The position numbers and the translations under genes are program-made. Shown piece by piece: positions 56,505-64,000 of a stretch of 64,000 nucleotides of DNA. Below the pieces are notes generated by a model. It did not search any database and was not told the origin of the DNA. It saw only the letters and a list, made by a program, of their open reading frames with translations. The stretch's first letter is position 1. Each line of letters opens with the position of its first letter. Source of the DNA: Diploptera punctata (taxonomy: Eukaryota > Arthropoda > Insecta > Blattodea > Blaberidae); contig JASPKZ010009907.1 in the NCBI GenBank assembly GCA_030220185.1, positions 46,169 to 110,168 on the forward strand, read 5' to 3'.

Positions 56505-56842
56505 TTTATTTATTTTACAGTTTGAAACTGTCTATGTCAGGTAACATTAGAGATGTATGAAAATGATAAAGCAAATAGAGAAAAGCTAACTGAATTCACT
56601 CACATTTTTACAAGAAATTGATATTACATTTAAAAATGAGATATTCCTAGGTAAGAAACACCATTGAACTATTTTTTTTAATATTTACGTCAATTATAAT
56701 TATATATTTTCCTATATTAGCGAATTCCGGAAATAAGCAGTATTGAGGTTGTAAGCCTTATATCTATGAAAAGTAGCCTATTTTTTAAATTTTAACAAAC
56801 CTTCATGGATCCGAAAAATGACCTCGAAAATATTTACAGAGG

Positions 56843-56899
<57 letters not shown>

Positions 56900-57490
56900 C
56901 ATAAGTTACAGCCACCACATTTTTTTAAACAAAATTCGGCATCCTATAGCAATCAATTAAGAAAAGTAAGGCCAAGTTCGTTTAGCAGCAAAATCGGACA
57001 TTAGGAGCGGAGACTAACCTGAAGCAAGTATGCCTATTAAAAAATTGGTGCCCTATACGGTATTTTTCGTACCGAAACTCGATATGTTTTAGCCACTGAA
57101 ATAAATCCGGGGAAGGTATTAAAAAATTACCACAAACGTAGAGTTTACCTGAAACTGAACTTTAAAAAATGCTCTAGCGGCCGCAATTTTTTCGCAATGA
57201 AACGACGTGTAGTGTAATATTTGAATAAGAAAATAAAGATTGGGTTCATTTTAATCAGCAAAATCCGACCTGATGAGGAATTCAAAGTGGTTACGTAATT
57301 CCTACGTTATGGGCTATTTTTATTTATTTTTTAATTTGAAATCGTTTATGAAAGGTAGCAATATAGATGCACGAAAGCAATAGGCTAAGGCTAATGGAGA
57401 AAAATGAACCGACTTCACTCAAAATATTCAAGAAATTTGTTATTAAATTTAAAAATGAAGTATGATCAGGTAACAAACATCATTAAACTG
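56505..57490 (+). repeat. Direct duplication of ~170 bp (56,505-56,660 and 57,310-57,490)
   Basis: Shared order: 'TTTTTATTTATTTT', 'GAGATGTATGAAAATGATAA' or 'ATAGATGCACGAAAGCAATA', 'CAAGAAATT', 'TTTAAAAATGA', 'AGGTAA(G/C)AAACA(C/T)CATT'. The second copy has an extra GGCTAAGGCTA after a TA. The ~650 bp between holds a (TG)n array and unassigned DNA. Confidence 0.6.
56845..56898. repeat. (TG)n microsatellite
   Basis: Perfect TG dinucleotides. Confidence 0.98.
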
Positions 57491-57689
57491 GCTGCCAAAA
57501 GGATCACCCTTGCCGGAAAATCAAAGGCGATAATTCTGACGAAAAAAAGTACCTTGGTCAAAAGTGTGTCGATCGTTCATCGTAAAAACACAAATGTCAA
57601 CAAACGAGTATCTGGGTTCCACTGGGGTAAAATATACCTGAGATAAAATAGTCCCAATTCGCATCTCCGTGCAGGGATACATTACAAAT

Positions 57690-57885
57690 GGAAATGTACA
57701 GCTAGAGGCAAATGAGGAAAATTTCAAAATGGCTGAATTCAATACCTAGAAAAATATTTAGGTTTAGAAACAGGAATACGGTGCAGAAAGAAATTTAACA
57801 TAAGCTCAACTCTAGAAACACGTGTTAGAATTTTGTACGATCGTGCCAGAGATTCATGGTAGCGAGGACATAAGGTCTCCATATA
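57690..57885. mobile_element. LINE-A fragments in both orientations
   Basis: 57,700-57,825 plus ('GAATTCAATACCTAGAAAAA', 'AAGCTCAACTCTAG') matches LINE-A at 730-810. 57,857-57,885 minus ('GAGGACATAAGGTCTCCATA') is the 3' UTR, and it continues at 59,326 after the Tigger-like and SINE insertions. Confidence 0.65.
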
Positions 57886-58969
57886 CAGTAAAACGTGTTC
57901 AGAGTGAAATCCCATGGGACCTTTTTTTTTTTTTTCCACATTCGACAAAATTCCGCATTATAAAAAAACAAAAAATGATTAACGAATCTTAGATTATAGA
58001 GTACCGAATATGACTTTTTATGTACCGTGGATTAATTGTAGTTCCGTTACCGTTGAAAAGTGAAGTATAGTAGCCTATGTACGAGCGACTTCGAGACGAT
58101 AACACGCAAAAAAAAAAAAAAAGGTCCCGTTTCGTCAGCGTTAAAAATGTCTCTTAGGCGCGTAACCTGGAATTAAAGTATGCAGTTTCGGTTTCCACTC
58201 ACTATCTATACTTTCGTCCACATCCTTTGATTCCCCGCAAATTTCATTCCACACTACATTGTATCGTCATTTAAAACTGTCCACAACCAACCTGAAGATG
58301 CCTTGAAATCGTTCCCTAGGGATATAGCAACAGCTAGAGCTTGACTTGGGAGCATCGGTCCGGACATTTGGAGATTTTTTTTATCCTGCACTTGTAAAAC
58401 ATTCCCACACTACTACGTTGATTTCTTTATTCCTTTTTTTTCTTCTTCTTCTTCTGATCATTTCCTTGCATTTCACTTCTTTGCTTTAATGACCATGATA
58501 TATATGATTTTTATTCCGGAAATTCAGAACGCTACATGTGAAAGATCTTCAACTAATTTAAGATTTTTTAGTGCATTGGTTATTTATAAGACAGATGTCA
58601 CGTGCCAAATATTTGTAAAACGAACCTGTATGTAACGAAACGGGTGTGCAGTGAGGATGAAAGAAAATATAAGATATAGGTAGAAACTCTACTTTCCCCG
58701 GCAACAGATATCATCCCTTATTGTTATTTCACCCAATGGGAATTCAATGAAGTGGAAACTAATTTATTACTCTCTCAGTCTTTTCGCCTTATAAACATTT
58801 GTTTTCATAAATTGTAAAGAAATATCTTTCCGTTTCCGAGTTGGACAGATTCCGTTTTATACAAAATAAATACACATAACATTACTATTATTTAGCCGGG
58901 ACCAATAAATTTGTTCACATTGGACACATTTCCGCATTATTCACGTTCCGGATTAAACAAGTTTTACTG
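57886..58969 (-). mobile_element. Tigger/pogo-like DNA transposon remnant, 1.08 kb
   Basis: Left end CAGTAAAACGTGTT and right end (complement CAGTAAAACTTGTT) are inverted termini of the pogo/Tigger type. The left flank is TA (57,884-57,885); the right flank reads AA, probably a mutated TA. On the minus strand, ~58,365-58,280 reads SGPMLPSQALAVA then DFKASSGWL, matching the CENP-B-type helix-turn-helix of Tigger transposases (DFKASNGWL). The catalytic domain is missing. A poly-A run lies near 58,110. It contains no exact TAGGCCTA. Confidence 0.75.
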
Positions 58970-59337
58970 AACTCTATTCCGATTGAGGGTCTTTCCACTT
59001 TTCAGCGGTTGCCCTTTTACCAGCCGGCTGCTGACCCTTCACATCCACATGTGTCAATCACAGAGGTAGATGATCAACAGCCAGTGTAGGGGTGACATGT
59101 GGTTAGCATGTCGAGTCCCCAGCCGTTATAGCTGGTTCCTCAACCTGGAGCCGCTACTTATTGTAGCTACCCAATTGCCTCACGATGCTGGGTGGGCACC
59201 GGTCCCATACTGGCCGAAATACCATGAGAAAATTTCTTCCCCATGGAGACTCGAACCAGCGCAATTCCCGTAGCTCTGCGCCAAGGCTTCCTACCTTAAC
59301 CGCTCGGCTACGGCGCGGGACTTACTGAACTCTATCC
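58964..59337 (-). mobile_element. Chimeric retroposon: S1 SINE head with LINE-C 3' tail, flanked by target duplication
   Basis: Direct repeats TTACTGAACTCTATTCC (58,964-58,980) and TTACTGAACTCTATCC (59,322-59,337) flank the element. On the minus strand it starts with S1 ('GCCGTAGCCGAGCGGTTAAG') and runs to 'CAGCCGGCTGGTAAAAGGGC'. There the usual S1 3' end is replaced by 'AACCGCTGAAAAGTGGAAAG', the LINE-C 3' end. The target lies across the Tigger terminus and LINE-A, so this insertion came last. Confidence 0.8.
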
Positions 59338-59660
59338 AGAGCTAATATTTTCCTATCATCCCTTGAAAAATTCACATCTTTGAAATAACTGTTAACATTA
59401 TTGTCCCACCACAACATGGCTTAGCCTACCTGCTGTGAGATTTCCTTCTAATTTTCCTATGAGAATCCGTTTGATTTTCTCACAAGAAGTTTAGAAGTCC
59501 CTCTTTGAATTCCCATTTATGCCACAATTTCTGCACACAATCTACAAGACTTAACTGTTTTTATTACATCTGGTTTCCCATAATGATCTCTGTCTTATTA
59601 AATTGCTCTATTCACCTACTGTTTGTCTCTCTTTGGTCCAAGAGAATTCCTTAGAACCAC
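59326..59660 (-). mobile_element. LINE-A 3' part, distal half of a split copy
   Basis: 'CTCTATCCAGAGCTAATATT', 'TTGTCCCACCACAACATGG', 'TACAAGACTTAACTGTTTTT' and 'TTGTCTCTCTTTGGTCC' are minus-strand LINE-A, continuing from 57,857-57,885. Confidence 0.82.
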
Positions 59661-60452
59661 GACTTTTTATTGAGTGTTTATTTGAAGACTACAGAGAAAA
59701 ACAAGGAATATCACAAATATCAAGAAATGAGAATGAACTTTATATTAATGTTTAAATAATCCTCTGTTTTTATCAGATTAGCAAAACTTGAAATTGTTTT
59801 GACTGAGATAACGTTTATTTTTTTGTAATTATAATATTAATTACTCTCAGTGAATAATAATTAAAAAAACTTGAAATGTTGTTTTCACTGGGACATATAT
59901 TTTATTCCCAATGCTTACTTACTACCAATTGGAAGATTTAAAAAAAGTTGAGTCATATGGCAGGGCAATTTTTATTTCTTAATCTTGTGACTTCTGTGTT
60001 TTTCCCCTGTGGTCTTCATTTAGTTTGGTGCATGTACTTTGTGAGAACACGTTGAGTGTACTGTATGTATGTATGTATACCTAACAGAAGCTGGAATCAA
60101 ACTGCTGTGTTGGATGAAATTAATTTTGACAGCGGGCGGGTAGTGTAGTGTAGAGAGCAACGAAACAATAAAGGCTTCTTGTTCTTCAAGGCCTAACATG
60201 TTCTTCTCCCTTAGTTTTGGTTGCGACGGCAACGAAATAGGAACCCATCCAACCTCCTTCTCACTCAACTGTTCTTCTTTGGATCATGAAGGAAAAGGGG
60301 AAACTTGGCAATGGAGCTTCCAATTCTATGTGAACTGCCTAATAAGTTATCATAATATTTGAGATACGTTTCAACGTTAGTGATTTTTGTTTTAAATGTT
60401 TACAAAAGGAAATAGAGATGCAATTATTTTTAAAACTAAATTGCGCTTACAT

Positions 60453-60456
<4 letters not shown>
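59661..60456. other. Unassigned DNA
   Basis: No gene recognised. A short GTAT tandem repeat lies near 60,062-60,077. Confidence 0.45.
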
Positions 60457-60518
<62 letters not shown>

Positions 60519-60523
60519 TAGGC

Positions 60524-60557
<34 letters not shown>

Positions 60558-60572
60558 TAATAATAATAATAA
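60457..60572. repeat. (AAT)n microsatellite
   Basis: AAT triplets with a single ATAGGCGT interruption at ~60,519. Confidence 0.97.
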
Positions 60573-60581
60573 TAGTCCATC

Positions 60582-60775
60582 CACAGTAATTCTGCCCAAG
60601 GGCAGGTCTTTCACTGCAATCATAGCATGAAAATGCTATGCTTTGCAGCTTTATTAGGAAATTATAGGTGTGGTAGCTCCCGTTGCTTTCCACATTGCTG
60701 ATGAATGATGATAATGATAAGCATGATGATGATGGCCGGACGATTTCCGGGGCCCGTTGGGCCCTAAGAGCCTGA
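60582..60775 (-). mobile_element. S3-type SINE, distal part
   Basis: 'CCACAGTAATTCTGCCCAAG', 'GCAGGTCTTTCACTGCAATC' and 'GGTGTGGTAGCTCCCGTTGC' match 29,205-29,330; the head is lost and a (GAT)n run sits within. Confidence 0.8.
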
Positions 60776-61063
60776 GGGCTCAGAAAAGTCAAGATAACTA
60801 GCCTAATTCATTTATTTTACAAGGAAGTAGGCCTAGATAGGCAAGCTTTTATAGAATGACTGTTCAAATACTGTAAAGATAAATCATTAGCATTAATTCT
60901 TGTTAAGTTAGTCTTCAGGGCTGAATGGCCGAGTACAGTTTGTTTAAACTCGACGTGAAAGCCTAGGCTACAATTCTGCATAAGGATTAACTTTATGAAT
61001 AGCATATTCCACATGAAAATTCACTACTTAAATTCTGATACAAATTCAATGTTGCATGAGGTG

Positions 61064-61065
<2 letters not shown>

Positions 61066-61099
<34 letters not shown>
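61066..61099. repeat. (TA)n microsatellite
   Basis: TA repeat with one break. Confidence 0.96.
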
Positions 61100-61254
61100 A
61101 TATATATATAACCTATGTCCTATATGCAATGTAAATAAAGGTACATAATTTGAGTTTCTATCATTTGGTATATAATCTTACAATTATTACAGTGTTATGT
61201 TGCATAAGGGTAATTTTTCGTGTGTATTGCAATGCAGGATCATATCCCTGTTCA

Positions 61255-61560
61255 GTAGCCGAGCAGTCTAGGCGACATACATTGGCGCAGAGCTAAGACA
61301 CGCACGGTAGTTTGAGTCTCCAAAGAGAAAGAAATCTTCTCATGAAATTTTGCCCAGCATTGTGATGAATTTGTCTAACTATAATAAGAATCAATTTCAG
61401 ATTTACCAAAATGCGTGAAGGATTAAATATTCTAAACAGGTTGCACCTATTCTTGCTAGTAATCGTCAACCTCAGTGATTGCCATTGTATAGGGCCTAGG
61501 TCTATGATATGTGAGGCTTCAGTCGGTTGGTAAGACAAGCCTCTTCTAGGAGTTTCACGT
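61255..61560 (+). mobile_element. SINE family S1, heavily diverged
   Basis: 'AGTAGCCGAGCAGTCTAGGC', 'TTGGCGCAGAGCTAAG', 'GAGTCTCCAAAGAGAAAG', 'GTGAGGCTTCAGTCGGTTGG'; collinear with S1 but with many changes. Confidence 0.75.
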
Positions 61561-61699
61561 CATGACATTTTAATAATGTATTCAATATATCTATTCTTCA
61601 ATTGATATAGATACGAGGATCTCAGTGATTGAAGATTCCAGGAGGAAAACATTAATGAAAACTTAAAAAAAAACTGAGGACGTAATGAGAAGCAAAATT

Positions 61700-62202
61700 C
61701 GCCCAACATGCAACTTAGATATGTCTAGATTATTATTGGATCGAAAACGTACATAAGTTTGTACAAAAATTAATCTTATCAGATAAGATCGATTTTTGTT
61801 ATAAAACAAGGAGGTGCATTATCCTCTCTATTATTCAATTTTATACTGGAGTATGCTATCAAATCTTTAGAGGATAAAGAATGCCACATAACTCAATAAT
61901 ATTAATAGGTTGTTGGTATATTCAGGTGATATAGTATTATTATGCGATAGTGATGAGATACAATATTTAATAAACTAAGAAATTGGGGCTAGAATTAAAA
62001 TTAATGTAACTAAACATATTTTTACATAGGCGTATAGAAATATTTTATATGACGAAAATGGACAGTTTATGACAAATGAGGAAGAGCTGAATTCAAATAC
62101 CTAGAAACAATAATTACAAACGAGAATGACTCGAAGAAAGAAATTGAAAATAGGATCAATTCTGGATATGCAGTTTTTTCTTATTACACGATCTTTTGTC
62201 AT

Positions 62203-62264
<62 letters not shown>

Positions 62265-62740
62265 AAAAAAAAGTTAATCTCAATACATATGAAACGTCTA
62301 TTCTTCCTGTTACATTATTATTATATGGGAGGAGAAAGGATTACGAGTAGGCCTATTTGAAAATAAAGTTCTTAGGAAAATTTTTGGAACAAAGAGAGAC
62401 GAGCAGAGAAACGAATGTAGAAACTACCTAACAGTGATCTACCTGATCTTTATGGGAAACCAGATGTTATAAGAACTGTTAAGACTCGTTGACTTCGATG
62501 GGAGGACATGTGGCATAAATGGTGAATGAAAGAGTGACATGAAATTCCTTACAGGTAAACCAGAGGGAGGTCTAGAATGAGGTGGAAGAAAAACATTAAC
62601 CATAGTTTAAGGGAGTTAAATTATGTATAATATTATTGGAAAGCTTGCTCAGGATAGGGATGCGTGTAGAGTTTACACCTATGTCCGCGCGTCCATGAAC
62701 CTCCGGGTTCGGTATTGCCAGTAAGTTATATAGGCCTAAG
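61700..62740 (+). mobile_element. LINE-A, dead, with (CT)n expansion
   Basis: Landmarks: KQGGALSSLLFNFILEYAIK (~61,805-61,865), a YSGDIVLL box where YADD is expected (~61,920-61,945), 'ATTCAAATACCTAGAAACAA' (62,092), C-terminus 'GAACAAAGAGAGACGAGCAG' (62,388), and 3' 'TATGTCCGCGCGTCCATGAA' (62,682). A (CT)n array at 62,203-62,262 has replaced part of the RT. The catalytic AD is altered to SG and frames are broken. Confidence 0.85.
62203..62262. repeat. (CT)n microsatellite inside LINE-A
   Basis: Perfect CT array, followed by an A run. Confidence 0.98.
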
Positions 62741-63061
62741 GTACCTATATATATCTATGTAGCTATCCAAAGTCGGAGAATAATTTTAGTTAGTAATTTA
62801 TGTAACGCCGCTCTTTAATATGGCAGGTCATCATCAACGCAATTGATACCTGAGCGCAAAAGGGCAATTTTTCCCTCAGACTTGTTTTTCACACTTGAAG
62901 TTGTTTTAGATAGATAGAGTTTCTACGGCTGTGGCTGCTGTCCCATTTCTAATCTTCTGTTATTTCTATCCAAATTAATCTCTCTAAATCTCATACGTCT
63001 CAGCACTTTTCCTTCTACTTAGATCTTAGATCTTTCTCTGTTTGTTCTGCCAGGATGTTGC

Positions 63062-63320
63062 TAATTGAAGATCTTCTTCGGTTATCTATTATCCCTCATT
63101 TTCATCACATGTCCCAGCCATCTTAATGGCCTTCGTTCAATACGATCGGTGATTGTTTCCTCTGCACCCATCCTATTTCTTATTTCCTTGCATGGGATTT
63201 TGTTCATTTTCTGCATGTATAATCTGGAACTTCTTCTCAAACAGTCCATTTTCAGGACCAAGATATTCAACTCCATTGATATCTTATTGCACCATGTTTC
63301 ATATAGCAAGTAGAGCCTAA
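63062..63320 (-). mobile_element. LINE-C C-terminal fragment
   Basis: On the minus strand CLRRSSRLYMQKMNKIPCKE, RNRMGAEETITDRIERRPLR and WLGHVMKM parallel LINE-C at 33.96-34.10 kb. Confidence 0.75.
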
Positions 63321-63414
63321 CTCATTCTATTATACTTCTACCAATCCTATTTTTTAATAGAATTTTTATTTCACAAAACCGAATTTAGACAACCAATTAT
63401 CTTACTTCTAGGAA

Positions 63415-63705
63415 ACCATATATGGTAAGAACAGTTAAGTCTCATAGAGTGCAATGCGCAGGACATGTGGCACGAATGGGGATGGAAGAGGGGCGTGGAA
63501 GATTTTTGTAAGAAAACCGGAGGAAAACGCCCAATTGGTAGACGAAGAATGAGGCGGGAAAATAACATTAATCATGATTTGAGGAAGTAGATTATAGGCT
63601 AGAGGATGATTAAAAAATTAGCTCAGGATAGGGATGAATGGACAGCTTATGTTCGTGCGGCCATGAACCTGTGGTTTCGAGTTAGTTTGTTAGTAAGTTA
63701 ATTAT
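63415..63705 (+). mobile_element. LINE-A 3' fragment
   Basis: 'GGTAAGAACAGTTAAGTCTC', 'CAGGACATGTGGCACGAATG', 'TCGTGCGGCCATGAACCTGT', GTTA-type tail near 63,683-63,702. TAGGCTA at 63,595-63,601 replaces the TA of 21,563-21,564. Confidence 0.88.
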
Positions 63706-63904
63706 CTTACTTTTTTGTTAGATTTTAAAAATAATCTCATTAGGCCTACTTAAAAACACTCCAAAATATTACACCTGATCTTATGGAATTAGTTTAATGC
63801 TTCAGTTAGCATAGGCTATGATTTGTTCCGTAAATCTGCAACAAGGAACCTAAGGCTTTACTTTGTTTCCAAATAAATCCGTAACTAGGATTTTATTTCT
63901 TAAA

Positions 63905-64000
63905 AAATGAAAATTTATAAGAGCATAATACAGAATATTTTGTCATATGTAAGTGAAACTTGGTCTTTGACGGAATTACAAAAGAATAAAATTAGAACAG
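63905..64000 (+). mobile_element. LINE fragment running off the window
   Basis: The frame MKIYKSIIQNILSYVSETW then SLTELQKNKIRT matches the K-IYKS-I-P-L-YG-E-W-LT segment that lies between the RT core and C-terminus in LINE-B/C. Confidence 0.7.

Noticed and set aside
57404..57646. 80-codon plus-strand ORF
   Set aside because: It overlaps a duplicated AT-rich segment, has no domain and no support from the other copy.

Overview
This 64 kb window looks like intergenic DNA from a large, AT-rich, transposon-filled arthropod genome. I find no host gene I can support: no multi-exon gene, rRNA or standard tRNA gene. The window holds decayed non-LTR retrotransposons, at least five families of tRNA-derived SINE, Penelope-like fragments, foldback elements, two DNA transposons, microsatellites and a degenerate satellite. 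An insect, perhaps a cockroach-like polyneopteran, is my guess from the LINE and SINE types and the size of the gene-free tract. Nothing here fixes the species.

Three LINE groups are defined here for reference. LINE-A has a 3' end in GTTA repeats, next to a conserved 'CCGCGCGGCCATGAACCT' block. It lies at 1-1335, 21.2, 28.1(-), 44.2(-), 52, 54-55.7(-), 57.7, 59.4(-), 61.7-62.7 and 63.4 kb. LINE-B has a GAA-repeat tail and lies at 2.4, 7.3-10.3(-), 21.1(-), 31.9-33.2(-) and 41.4-42.5(-) kb. LINE-C has an AAAGT-type tail; its best copy, 33,184-34,325, has one in-frame stop. SINE families S1-S5 each start with RNA polymerase III A/B-box sequence. S2 at 10,757-11,054 has a 14-bp target duplication.

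The outstanding feature is the palindromic 8-mer TAGGCCTA and its close variants TAGGCTA, TAGCCTA, TAGGGCCTA and TAGGCCCTA. By eye I count 33 exact TAGGCCTA in the first ~10 kb, against about 0.1 expected from base composition. Comparing paralogous repeat copies inside the window gives at least 14 filled/empty site pairs. In each pair a plain TA in one copy has become TA-(G/C)n-TA in the other. These are therefore tiny insertions with duplication of a TA target, dropped into SINEs, LINEs, foldbacks, satellite monomers and tRNA-like units. They look like the excision scars of a TA-specific transposase, or the product of an unknown micro-insertion process. The best-preserved LINE and the 55.8-60.8 kb tract lack the exact 8-mer.

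A second unusual system is a set of six tRNA-like units (29.5-30.1 and 45.9-47.2 kb). Each has intact or near-intact A/B boxes and sits between 16-bp inverted repeats that also carry an oligo-T terminator. Other points of interest are Penelope-associated foldbacks with a hammerhead-like core, a SINE/LINE chimera with target duplication nested in a Tigger-like transposon nested in LINE-A, three palindromic elements with coding-like arms, and a 95-nt hairpin that opens a 750-bp dispersed repeat.
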